Source: Phyllostachys edulis (taxonomy: Eukaryota > Streptophyta > Magnoliopsida > Poales > Poaceae). Taken from it: a stretch of 64,000 nucleotides of DNA. Of the stretch, positions 13,394-23,780 are shown piece by piece. Made by a program: the position numbers and the translations under genes. Under the pieces are notes generated by a model that was not told the origin of the DNA, did not search any database, and saw only the letters and a list, made by a program, of their open reading frames with translations. The stretch covers positions 109,568,999 through 109,632,998 of the forward strand of contig CM070562.1 in assembly GCA_036346405.1 (NCBI GenBank), given 5' to 3'. Numbering within the stretch: the first letter of the stretch is position 1; the number at the start of each line of letters is the position of its first letter.

Positions 13394-14004
13394 GTATGTA
13401 AAATAGATTGGTTTTATCATATTATGATAAGGATACTTAGCTGTTACTGTTCTGACTACAAGATTTTACTATGTAAAATAGATTGGTGTTACATATTATG
13501 ATAAGGATACATGGAGATCTCAATGCACTTTTTATTGACTTCACTTAATTTATTTATTTGTTAGAGCTCTAACATACAGTTATATCCCTAAACATCAATG
13601 GACATCTTTCTGCATTTCTTTACACTAACTGTAGGCATTTCCTACAAATATTATAGCTTATTTCCTCTTGATTGCTCACTTTAAGCTTCTGTGTATACTT
13701 GAAAGAGTATGGATGGCTAGGTGCAGCTAGCATTTGATATTATCATAAGTGCTTGATAAGCCATGGAGTCGCTTATGGTTAAATGGTGCAAAAGACAATT
13801 GAGGCGGTTTAATCGCCAAGAATACGCCTAATCGCCGAAAAATCGATAATCGAGGGCGTTTAAGTGCCGAAAAAAACTTATCTAGGGCTTAGCTCGCCGA
13901 AAAAAAACTTATCTAGGGCATAGCTCGGAAAAAAAACTTATCTAGGGCATAGCTGCCGCCAAAAACATACAATCGAGGGCATGTTAGCTCGCCGCAATAC
14001 GATA

Positions 14005-14326
14005 TAGCTTGCAGGAAAAATCTAGCTGGGAAACTCTAGCTGTAGGGAAAACCAACTTATCTAGGGCACTTTAATCTGCCGAATACACATATCTGTAGGA
14101 AATGTCTTTCCCTCGACACTTTACGGGCGGGCAATAAGTCTTAGGAATACACATTCGGCGGATAAATTGCCGGAAAAGCCGTTTTCGGCGGTTGCATTGC
14201 CCTAATATTGTGCCATGGTGTAGTGACTCCTTTGTTGCCAATACAAAGAGTTTGGGTTTTATATGGTCGAAATATTCTTAAAGCCGACTCTTTACAACTT
14301 AGTTTATTTTTTCGCTTATTTTAAAA
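14005..14326. repeat. Left arm of a large interrupted palindrome
   Basis: The arm comprises the terminal about 220 bp of the CACTA element (to 14225) plus about 100 bp of its right flank, ending in TTTTAAAA (14319-14326). Its inverse is present at 15658-15985. The arms match closely, base by base, over the CACTA end (CCATGGTGTAGTGACTCC) and the flank (CCAATACAAAGAGTTTGGG). Confidence 0.85.
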
Positions 14327-15657
14327 GGAAGAAGTCCATTCTACCCCTCAAGTATCGACGTGCGGACACCTAACCCCTGAAAAAATCGGCCATTTGACCC
14401 CTAAGTTGCAAAACCGACATTCTACCCCTCTGGTCAAGCTGTGGTGGTTTTGCTGATGTGGCATCTGGGTGGAGCGGTTTCGCCACGTAGACCGGTTGCA
14501 ATGTGGCGATGACTCAGCAAATCAAAATTTCAGAACAGAAGATTGCCCATCGCGAGGCCGACGCCGGAAATGCTGACGCACACCGCGAACGCGACCCACC
14601 ACGCGGTCACCGTCTTAAGCGTCCCGGCGCCGCCGTCCTCTTCCACCCGATCCGACCCCTCCTCCAGTGAGCACGGAGTTCTCGGTCTCGATATCATCAC
14701 CCACCGTTGAGTGCGCGGACAACACCACGAGTCCCGCACGAGCGCGCTAGCTCCCGTTACTCGCGCCGCGCTGCCATTTTTCCTCCGCCTCACGCGCGCG
14801 CGGCCGAGACGACGCGGCGCCCGCGGAAAAGCGTCGTTCTTGCCGCCACCGCCGCCGCCGCGCTTCCGCTCCCCCGCCACGTTCTCCAACCTTCCTTGCA
14901 CCGAACGCAACGCTTCTAAGCCAATGCAACCCGCAAATTCTTCACAACAAGCGTGTGTAAGAGTAAGACGCGCGCACCTCTGCGAGTTGGGATCGGGCGA
15001 AGAGCTTGGCGGGAGGGCGGTCGCGGCTATGTAGTCGGCGGGCGAACGGACGACGGCCTTGGGTGCTTTCGGCGCCAAGGCGACCATCAAGCAAGATCTC
15101 CCGTCGAACGCGTCGAATCGCCGCTCCAGCTCCCACTCGAGGCCGCCGCGCCGGACGCGCCTTTCTTCTGGGCGACGCCTTTTTGCACGCGCTTCTCTCG
15201 TCGCTGCCTCCGCCTCCATGGAAGGCGCGGTGGTTTGGTTTGTTTTGGTTTGGTGGGGGTGTGGGGTGGGGGTTGGTGGTAGGAGGCAGGATTGGGAGGC
15301 GGCATCAGGCGGGATGGGGGGTGGCGCTCGGGCGAGATGGGGAGGCGACGTCGGGGAGGGAGAAGGGGAACTGTAGTTGGTGCTGAGTTGAGGATATGAT
15401 GGAGGGGAAGGACTGAGGAGGATGATTTGCCAAAGAACAAATAAAAAAAGAATGCCAGCTCATCTAGTCCACACATTAGCATACGTGGCGAAACCGCTCC
15501 ACCCAGATGCCAGATCAGCAAAACCACCACACGAAACAGCCAGAGGGGTTAGAATGTCCGGTTTTGCAACTTAGGGGGGTCAAATGGCCGATTTTTTTTT
15601 CCAGGGGGTTAGGTGTCCGCACGTCGATACTTGAGGGGGGTAGAATGGACTTCTTCC
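14327..15657. mobile_element. MULE-like element with long TIRs at the palindrome centre
   Basis: The ends are inverse copies beginning GGAAGAAGTCCATTCTACCC, with TIRs about 170-175 bp long (14327-14495 and 15482-15657). The flanking 9 bp are ATTTTAAAA (14318-14326) and TTTTTAAAA (15658-15666), matching at 8 of 9. Long TIRs with a 9-bp duplication and a GC-rich, gene-like interior are typical of Pack-MULEs. No transposase is present. Assignment to Mutator rests on TIR length and duplication size only. Confidence 0.7.
14530..15219 (-). other. GC-rich ORF in the MULE-like cargo, unrecognised
   Basis: A 229-codon frame starts MEAEAATREARAKRRRPEER, passes a Gly-rich and Arg-rich centre, and ends with a possible membrane segment (TAWWVAFAVCVSISGVGLAM). 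The high GC content opens several frames in both directions, so length alone is weak evidence. Short stretches such as RRFDAFDGRSCLMVALAP look protein-like, but I cannot place them. It is best read as captured host sequence, perhaps from more than one source. Confidence 0.3.
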
Positions 15658-15985
15658 TTTTTAAAATAACTGAAAAAATAAACTAAGTTGTAAAGAGCTG
15701 GCTTTAAGAATATTTCGACCATATAAAACCCAAACTCTTTGTATTGGCAGCAAAAGGGAGTCACTACACCATGGCACAATATTAAAGAACGAATCGCCGA
15801 AAAACGGCTTTTTAAAGCAATTTATCTCAGGAATGTGTATTCCGGCACTTATTGCTGCCTCGGTAAAAGTCTTTCTTGGGAAAGACATTTCCTACAGATA
15901 TGTGTACTCCGGCAGCTAAAGTGCCCTAGATAAGTTGGTTTTCCGTGATTATAGTTTCCCAGCGATTAGATTTTTCCTGGCAGTT
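15658..15985. repeat. Right arm of the palindrome, including an inverted second CACTA end
   Basis: From 15762 the sequence CACTACACCATGGCACAATA begins a second CACTA terminus pointing right. It is similar to the inverse of 14005-14225 (shared TGTGTATTC, GGAAAGACATTTCCTACAGA, CCTAGATAAGTTGGTTTTCC). Similarity is lost at about 15985, after which gypsy sequence resumes. This is not a second complete element: no matching far end is present. Confidence 0.8.
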
Positions 15986-16881
15986 GGAGTGCACTTTCTT
16001 AGATTTATTCAACCGCTTTTGGTGTACTCGTTCCGTCTAAACTGGTCGGAGGAAGAAACCCATCTAGTCGAAGTCTTTCCTCTCTGCACGTGGTCCAGCC
16101 CACTAGAAGGAACTTCCTAGCATTGTTCAGTTTCCTACTTTTGCTACCAAGACAGACTTACCGAGTCCACTAGAGAAGGACGAACGAATTTTTCAAAGTC
16201 CTCTAGACGTTTGCTTAACTCAAGTTGCCGTTCTCGATTTGATTAACCTGGTCGAAAATGGTAACATCACCTAGTCGAAGCCTATCCTCTCTGCACGTGG
16301 TCCTGCCCACTAGAAGGAACTTCCTAGTGTCGATTCGTGCCCACTCTTTCGACCAGTGCATGACAATCGTGACCAAAAACTACAAGTTAGTCAAACCTCT
16401 CTGTTTTCAGAAACCCTTTTTAACACTATTTACTTAGCTTGTCTAAACAAACTAAGCAAATAGTCGGGGGCTAGGATAAAGTTATTAATTTGACTTCAAT
16501 TCTTAGTCTTTCATTCGTTAATTATCTTTTGAGTTACTAACTACTCAACAAGATGATTTGCAGGAAACAAGGTGGATTATATAATATATCAACAAAAGCT
16601 TGTTTTTCACGGGTTTGTTACAAACTACTCAAGAGGAGAGCCCAACGCATCTCCTCTGAAACCTTCAAACCAACTGATTGCATTTCTTCCATCGAACGAC
16701 TTGCTACGTCTTAGAGGCGTCGAAGTCGGCCGATTGGTTGCACATTAAAATTTGGGGTCATGAGCTTTAAGTTTTGCCAATGCATAACTTATGCGATTCG
16801 ACCGCCTCCTTTATCGACTCGGCTTGGTTAGCCTTGAGTGGTCATCGGTTCTTGCAAAGTCGACTTGTTCCCCAATAGTAC
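15986..16881. other. Gypsy 3' internal region, no gene
   Basis: It holds two copies of the gypsy motif ACCTAGTCGAAG ... CTCTGCACGTGGTCC (16042-16125, 16250-16330) that also lies at about 7393-7470. This shows continuity of the Tat-like element. No coding signal is seen. Confidence 0.6.
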
Positions 16882-19415
16882 TTACGTGGCAAATTGTCGA
16901 TCATCTTGAGGAGCTTTTCCCTTAGTGCGTAGCTCACCAAGTACATTGTTCAGGAGCGTGATATTGCCTTGAAGATTAATCTTCATCGCCTCCATCTCCT
17001 GTTGGGTAAGAGTCGAAGCCTCGCGGAGTTGTTTGTTTTCGACCACTTGCTCAAAAAGAATAAGGCGGTCAAGCAAAATAAACTCCTAGAGGAAGAGAAA
17101 ACAAAAATAACCACAGGTAAAATATTTCCTTACCTGCTAGTCGAGAATCTAACTTCTCGATTTCTGCATTATGGGAAGCAATGGTATCAGCATGCCTCTT
17201 CTCCCATGATTTGATGTCCTCTGCATTTGTCTTAGCAATGCGGACAGTCTCGTTTTAGATCAAGGTTTTATCACGGCGTCGGTCTCGAGCCTTCCCAGTT
17301 CAAGGTCCATTTCTAAAAAATTGGGAGTTAGAAAAGGAAAGAACTCATAAGGACCTGCGGTAAAAATTGCTTACACGATAGTCGGGATTTTAACCTCGTA
17401 ATTTCTTGATCTTTATCTTTGGAATCTGAGAAATCTCGTGAATAACCACGAGTTTATCTTTGACTTCATTCTAAAGTTTTCTCAGATCATCTTCTTTTTC
17501 TAAAAGAAGCAACAATCGAGTAAAGATCAACAACATAAGCGATCTTAAGTTGAAGACTTCTTGTTTATCCTTTCTCGCACTTTTTGATTCTTGAGTTGGC
17601 TTCTTTAAGCTTCCTCAAGAGAATTCTACTTTTCCCATAGCTTTCTTGACTCCTCTTTTTCATAATTGAGCGAGTTGGCGGGGTCTTTTAAATAAGCTAT
17701 TTAACTTTGTAAAGGTTAAAAGTGGACATGAACATTATTAAATTGGTCGTAAGTTTTTCTACAATCATTGATCAAGTCGTAAGTTCTTCTACGACCATAG
17801 ATCTAGTCGTAAGTTCTCCTACGACAAAGCATCTGGTCGTAAGCCTTTTACGACTAGTACCTAGTCGTGAGTTTTTCCACGACAAACCCTGTAAGCACTA
17901 TATAAGTAGTCAAGTCGAAAACAACTACGAAAAATAGTGACTTACCACCTCTCTGCCTATTTGCAGAGTTCCTCTTTTTCCTGTCGTAGCTCTAGAAGTT
18001 GTCGGTGATATTCACCAGCAAAGGTAATTTGTTCTAGAGCTTTCTGCAAAAAGAAATACAGTAAGAAATAAGGAAGACCACAGTATAAGTATCATTAAAT
18101 ACTTACACTCATGGTTGATCGAGCAAATATCGAGTAAACCCGACTCTGGATTCTTCGACTTGTCCACTCTCTCGACTGATCCCACCAAACCTTCTCAAGG
18201 CGCTCGTTGTCAAAAGTGTCCCCTCTATTGGGAATGTCTTTGGGATGAGGACTCCATGGCGAGATCTAAAAGTAGAAGACCCCACTATGGGCGCAGGCCA
18301 AAAGAAATCGAGCGAAGTTGAAGTATTCCTCATCTTGATTACGAAATTGCGATTTCTCTTTGGATACTAGGAAGGAGGTGCAACGATTTCCTTTCCGCGA
18401 CGGTGGTCGGTACATCACCACCTTGGGCGAGGCTTCTGCGGCCGCCTCTCTTGGTTCCACGACCATTTCATGAGTCGTGGCTGTAACCTCGGTGGTAGTG
18501 GTACTACCTCGGTGGTTGTAGCCGCTACCTCGATGGCGTAGCTCGACCTCGTGATTGTAGTAACCACTTGAGAGCCCGACTTCTTCCACAACTTGGTGTG
18601 GGCGATCCTTCGACCACTGGCGACACCTCTCCAATTCTTTGGAGGCGGCAATGGGCTTCTCGATAGAAGCCTCCTCGGGTTTGAAGGAGTCGGGCTAAAA
18701 CCAACAAAAGGAAAGCAAGTTAAATTGTGAAAAGCAAAAGGTAAATGTTGTTCTTACACTTTAGCTCGTTTCACATACCTCTCGCATCTGGACTTGATCG
18801 AGAAATTTAGGAGCTATCTTCCGATGGAAGATTTCTTGACTTCTTTTCTCTGACCATATGCAGTGCGTAGCTCAAGTTGGAAAATAGGCTCGGCCATGAC
18901 CACGTCTGGTTGTGGATCTTGAACAGGGACCATCTCTCTGGTCTCCTGACTTTCCGGAGGGCCGAGATCGGTCTCGACCACTCCAAGCGGCGCTACCCTC
19001 AGCAGTAGGCTCATTTGGATCGGCGTTGTCCTTCACAAAAGACATAAACTCCTTCTAGTTCTCCTTTTCTAGTTGCTTGACAAAACTAGGAGTGGCAGAA
19101 ACTGTGAAAGTTTTCTTGTCATAGTAGAAGGGTACCTTGGCCTTGCGGGGTTTGCGCTTAAGAGGTTCGGCAGCCGACTTCCTCGGCCATGACCGACATC
19201 AGCTTCAATTGCGGTAGTGTCTGCGCCGAGCTTTTGCGGAAGGATCTGGTCGAAGGGCAAGAACTCGAGCTTGCTCCTCCCTTGTCGACGACTCTCGCGA
19301 GTTGACGCTTCTTAGACGGAGGAGCTGAGCCCTTGTCCCTCGTCATCCCTGCGCCGATGGTCATCAACTCGACTTCTTGATTGTCCGGACGGTTTTCCAT
19401 ACTTACTTTCTGCAA
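16882..19415 (-). pseudogene. Decayed downstream exons of the gypsy antisense ORF
   Basis: Pieces in several minus-strand frames follow exon 2 of the antisense ORF. One (19158-19415) begins after a CAG acceptor and is basic and Ser-rich (DKGSAPPSKKRQLARVVDKG). Others are acidic or Pro-rich (18814-19014). The last (16882-17076) reads LDRLILFEQVVENKQLREAS, coiled-coil-like. Such coiled-coil tails are usual in the plant gypsy-type transposase (PF04195) family. Frames are broken and the introns contain the hairpin repeats described separately. A protein from this copy would be truncated. Confidence 0.5.
17746..17885. repeat. Hairpin minisatellite array 1 (GTCGTAAG...TACGAC)
   Basis: Five units of about 29 bp, each with the inverse pair GTCGTA / TACGAC around a T-rich loop. 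It lies between antisense exons, presumably in an intron. Confidence 0.9.
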
Positions 19416-19443
19416 AGAAAAACAGAAAAAGAAGAATTACTGA

Positions 19444-19614
19444 TCGGTCATAAGATTTTCTACGACCAGTATCCAGTCGTAAGTTTTTCTACGACATTTT
19501 CCTTGATCGTAAGATTTTCTATGATCACTTCTCAGTCGTAAGTTTTTCTACGACAGCTCCTTAATCATAAGATTTTCTACGATCATTACCTAGTCGTAAG
19601 TTCTTTCTACGACT
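19444..19614. repeat. Hairpin minisatellite array 2 (GTCGTAAG...TACGAC)
   Basis: Roughly six to seven units of the same about 28-bp repeat, lying in the intron after antisense exon 2 (exon 2 ends at about 19651). Units differ by C-to-T type changes (GATCGTAAG, AATCATAAG). Confidence 0.9.
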
Positions 19615-19650
19615 ATAAAGTCCTAAGGATAAAATCAACTCTTGATTACC

Positions 19651-20663
19651 TTTAGGCGAACCATCCTTTCCTCTGCAGATACAAGCGCAAGGATTTGAGG
19701 AACCGCCAATTTGAGTGGCGGAGGCTTCTCACAAACGAGTTTGACTCTAACATCAATCTCCGCTGGTGAAAGATCTGTGTAAACAGATAAAGACATTTAT
19801 TAGATAACTTTGAGAAAGACCAAACCGAGAGCTAAGTCGAAAGTTCACTTACCCTCCTCGTAGTCCCTGGTTGGGTCTCTTGGCCCCGTATACCTCCACA
19901 TAGGAGATGCTCGTTTCTTCAAGGGACTAATTCGACGTGTGATGAAGTCCTTCACCACATGCCATCCGGTCAATCCCTCCTTCTTCAAGTCTTTAATAGC
20001 TTGAATATATGGGGTGATTCGGCTGATATCTTCAGGAGTCGAATCCCATGAAGATTTCTTTTCGGCAACCTTCCCCGCGAAAGTAAGGCTGTCTTCTTGG
20101 GTGACTTCCCAGTAAAACCACTTCTTCCTCCATCCCGGCCACGAAGACCAGGTAAAACTCTGAATATACTCCCTTGACTTCCTGTCGTGGAGCTTCAGAC
20201 CACAACTCCCAGCAATCCCGGATTGTCGAGCCATTCCATAGAAATATTGAAAAAGCTCGAGGTCTGCTGGAATTCCCAGGTACGCCTCACACAGATACAC
20301 AAAAACACTTAGCATAGTGATGGAATTAGGACCGAGGTTCACTAATTCCACCCCAAAATGCTCGAGTACAACTGTGAGAAAGGGGTGAGTAGGCAATCGA
20401 AGGCCACACTCACAATAAGCCTGGAAGATGGGGATTTGTCCAGTCTCCCCCGACGGCCAATGCTGCCCAACCGCCGGAATCCATTTCACAAGAGTCTCCG
20501 CTGGAATCTTCCCGGCGTCGACTAGGGCTCGAATCTTCACTGCATCCATCTCCGACTCCATCCACTCAGAAACTTTCCCGGCCATTTCTCTCGGAAACAG
20601 GAGGTTTTGGGTTGAGAAAGATTTTCGGAGAGGACACAATTGGGTTAACGGCGAAGAAGGCAA
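19651..20663 (-). pseudogene. Antisense ORF of the gypsy element (gypsy-type transposase family, PF04195-like), first two exons
   Basis: Exon 1 (20663 to about 19852) encodes 270 residues including GKVSEWMESEMDAVKIRALV, then RLPTHPFLTVVLEHFGVELV and NLGPNSITMLSVFVYLCEAY with LGIPADLELFQYFY. This matches the plant putative gypsy-type transposon domain known from Tat-like retrotransposons, where it runs opposite to gag-pol between integrase and the 3' LTR. Its role is unknown. Exon 1 ends at GTAAGT. Exon 2 starts after ACACAG (about 19773) and restores the frame as EEDLSPAEIDVRVK, ending at GTAATC (about 19651). The intact 5' exon and canonical splice sites suggest it was functional recently, but downstream exons are broken. 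Confidence 0.7.
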
Positions 20664-21191
20664 GATCGAGTTGGCGGCGGAGAAGGCAAGAACTCGATGA
20701 ACAATGGGAGCAATTTGGGGAAAAGTAGAAACCCAAGTCTTACCCCCGGTAAGTATTTATAACCGCACGTTTGAGCCGAAGGGGTGGAAATCTAAGGGTT
20801 GCCACCGCTTCGGGAATCGCCGCAACGGACAGGCTTGTGGGGGTCATTTGTGATTCTCTAGATTGTCTGTTTAAGAAAATCAGGTTCATTTTTACACCTC
20901 AAGCGAAAATTACTTTCTTGGCCAAGTCTTTCTGGCCAAATGAAATATCAATCGGAAAGGATTTTCTTCCGATCACCATACTACGACCACTTCAAAATCG
21001 TAGGAATTTTCTATGGCTATTTGATAGTCGTAAGCAACCTTCTTGACCAAGCATATTTCTGGTCAAAGTAGTGCTCAAATGTCGAAGAGATTTTCCTTCG
21101 ACCACTTTTCTGCGACCCTTTCGTAGTCATAAGACCACCCACAATTCCTTCACCAAGTAAGTTACTTTCACTTGAAGCTGGGGGGGCTAGA
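20664..21191. other. Region between antisense ORF and 3' LTR
   Basis: It would hold the promoter and 5' leader of the antisense ORF and the 3' UTR of the gypsy. Degenerate GTCGTA-type repeats occur at 20985-21130. The G-rich tract AGCTGGGGGGGCTAGA (21175-21190) directly before the LTR is the polypurine tract. Confidence 0.6.
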
Positions 21192-21308
21192 TGACGAGGA
21201 TTTAATAATCCTCATTTTATCTTTAGTCTATAATTCTTATTATAGGTAAATATCACGTAATCTCTAGGTATACCCCTTAGATTTACAAGGGATAAGCCTA
21301 CCAGGTGA

Positions 21309-21490
21309 TCGTAAGTCCTTCTACGACCACCCCCATAGTCGTAAGTCTTGCTACGACTATCTTATGGTCGTAAGTTCTTCTACGACCACTACCAAGTTGT
21401 AAGCTCTTCTACGACCACTACCCAGTCGTAAGTTCTTCTACGACTATCCCATAGTCGTAAGCTCTTTTACGACCAGGTCGGCTACGACCA
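21309..21490. repeat. Hairpin minisatellite array 3 in the U3 part of the LTR
   Basis: About seven to eight units of GTCGTAAG(TTCTTC)TACGAC, the same repeat as at 17746 and 19444, placed upstream of the LTR TATA box. Confidence 0.9.
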
Positions 21491-21720
21491 TCTTATGATC
21501 AATAAAACCTACAGACGAGTGGGTCCAATTGATCAAGGAATCCAAGTAGTCAGCATACGCTGTTACTCTGCGAAGTAATAGCACGTAATGCTCCATTATC
21601 TCTCGATATATAGCTGTCGGTGGCGTGGAGGATTATCGGCCGTGATTCTGCCAACATGCGTCCGTTACAGGATGTGATGAGGCGCCACTTCACCTGGAGA
21701 AACGGCCACTCCTTCACATA

Positions 21721-21730
21721 CTATATAAAA
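21721..21730 (+). promoter_or_regulatory. TATA box of the gypsy LTR
   Basis: CTATATAAAA within the LTR, about 230 bp downstream of the hairpin array. It is the only good TATA in the LTR and fits the U3/R border. Confidence 0.6.
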
Positions 21731-21994
21731 GCGGCAATCAGAGAAGGAGAGGGGACACATGATCGAGGGCTATCAGGAAGACAAGCACTATCATCTGTAA
21801 TAGTCTAAGCTTTTTTCTCCTGATTGTTCAGAATACAATCAATACCATACACACAGGAGTAGGGTTATTATTCTCTCCGGAGAAGGCCTGAACCTGTATA
21901 AAAATACCCGTGTCAATCTCTCTACGTGATTCCATTCTAGGAGACCCCCCGAATCAAACAATCTTTACGTAAGATCGGTTCTAAAACACCGACA

Positions 21995-23780
21995 ATACTA
22001 TTTTTTGCATACTTTTATTGTTAGTGCTTGCTATGCTAAGATGAAAGTAATAATAGTGTTAGTTTCAATTTTGCAGTTTTCGTTATGGACAGTCCTTACG
22101 ACAGCTTTACTCTTGGTGATTACGGACTCTCACCAGAGGAAATTGCGTCCATGGAGGCGGCTGCGACTGCTTCAAGCCAACCGGAAGGGCAAAGTGGAGT
22201 TCCATCATCAGGCTCCACGGCAGCATCGAGCTCCACGCCAACCGATTCAAAGAGGTCGAGGCCGTCTACATCGGGAGTGTGGGAGCATTTTGACAGGATA
22301 ACTAAGCAAGACACACAGGGAAATGAGATATCATATGCTATTTGCAAAATTTATCGCAATGAATTTTATAGGGCGATGGGTGTACGTCCAAGAAAGTTCG
22401 CTTTGGACATGCCCGTGAGGTGGAACTCTACAAACACACTATCAAAGTACTAACGGTAGTATACTGTTGACTGTGCAACATTGGTTCATTGTTGAGAAGA
22501 TACTGTCGTTTTTAGAAAAAAAATTATGAGGCCACTGTTGCTTTGTCCGCTGTGTACTATCCAACATCTTGTATCATTGTGCATAGTATTTTACAAATTG
22601 CTACTCAATTGAAAATGCACGAAAATGACTTAGTTTTACGCGATGCTATTATTTCCATGAAATCTAAATACCTTAAATATTGGAGAGAAATCTCTTACCT
22701 ATATGCATTTGCATTTCTTTTAGATCCTAGAGCTAAAGTTGATGCATTTGGTAGTGTACTTGATCTTCTTAGTAAGGCTACAGGGCTAGACTATACTAAC
22801 TATTTTGCAGAAGTTTGTTCTCGGTTATACGAGGTTTACCAAATGTATGAAAATAAGTTTGAAGTCGCTTCTTAGCGACCTCCAATAGCCCCCGCCTCAA
22901 GTAGCAAGACAAATATGTGGGGCAAGATCTTGGTGGCTCTTCCTCCGGTCAGTCTTCTTCTTCTACACCGACTGCTCAGCCAAGACCCACGAGGCGGAAA
23001 CTATCCACCTATCTCGGGCGGTGATCTGGCGGATTTCAACTCAGAAGGCTTCGAAATTTTGCAATGGTTGTAAGCCCATAAGTTAACATATCTCGTGCTA
23101 TCCATACTTACACGTGATGTGTTAACTGTTCCTATCTCTACGGTTTCCTTCAAGTCTGCTTTCAGTCTTTCTGGAAGAATATTGAAGGAGAGAATAACAA
23201 GTCTCACAAGTGAGATAGTGGAGACACCTCTAACTGTGAAGGACTGGGAACAAGCTAATTCACGAATACAACACTCTGTGGAAAATTCAGAGTTATCGGA
23301 GGTGTTCAAAAATCTGTACTTAGACAATGACACCGACACATAGAGCAAGGATGTATCATGTATGTAAAGCTATAGGCTGTACTCTTTTCCCTTTGCCAAT
23401 GTTTTCTCATTTTGAGTTTTTACTTGGCGAAAGTTTTAGCGAGGCAACCAGTTGGACATTAATAAAGCTCTTTATTACATTTTCAATATGATTGTCTCAT
23501 TTTTTTCAAATTTCATATCCTTTTCTGAGTTCTACACATTTTTCTATTTTTTTATTTTTCGGGCTAAACGGGCCGGCCTTGGCCCGTTGGGCCAAACAAG
23601 CTCGAGTCGACCCGGCACGGCATGAACGGCTGACGGGCCATGCCTGGGTCGCCTCCCGGCACGTGGGTCGGCATGGCACGACCCATCTAATAGCCGGGCC
23701 GAAACAGGTCGTGCCAAGATGGGTCGTGTCCCATCGTGCTCATGTTGTACCAGGCCAGGCCGCCCATTTGGCTAGCACTA
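21995..23780 (+). mobile_element. hAT-1: right half of an Ac-like hAT element, split by the gypsy insertion
   Basis: The right TIR, read on the minus strand, starts TAGTGCTAGCCAAATGGGC at 23780, close to the TIR TAGTGCTGGTCAAATGGGCC of the second copy at 34135. The sequence from 21995 (ATACTATTTTTTGCATACTT) aligns with leader sequence of that second copy. So the gypsy entered between the left TIR and the transposase start, and the left part of hAT-1 must lie beyond the window. GC-rich subterminal repeats (GGCCCG, GGCACG) precede the TIR. Confidence 0.8.
22085..23343 (+). pseudogene. hAT (Ac-type) transposase with internal deletion
   Basis: It begins MDSPYDSFTLGDYGLSPEEI and reaches the BED zinc finger (GVWEHFDRI ... 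CKIYRNE, second Cys lost). There it is joined directly to YRAMGVRPRKFALDMPVRWN, which in the sister copy lies about 190 residues later. The first catalytic region is therefore deleted. The RNase H-like middle (LKMHENDLVLRDAI, FAFLLDPRAKVDA) and the C-terminal dimerisation domain (PISTVSFKSAFSLSGRILKE) follow, with stops at about 22452 and 22875 and others. The protein could not catalyse transposition. Confidence 0.85.

Larger units (their letters stand above)
21192..21994 (+). repeat. 3' LTR of the Tat-like gypsy element
   Basis: It starts TGACGAGGATTT directly after the polypurine tract and ends CACCGACA at 21994, giving TG...CA borders and a length of 803 bp. The sequence right of 21994 is hAT sequence that continues collinearly in the related hAT at 36.7 kb, which fixes the border. 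The partner 5' LTR is outside the window. Confidence 0.8.

Noticed and set aside
19845..20663. Host gene on the minus strand
   Set aside because: The frame matches the antisense ORF family of Tat-like retrotransposons and lies between integrase and the 3' LTR, so it belongs to the element.
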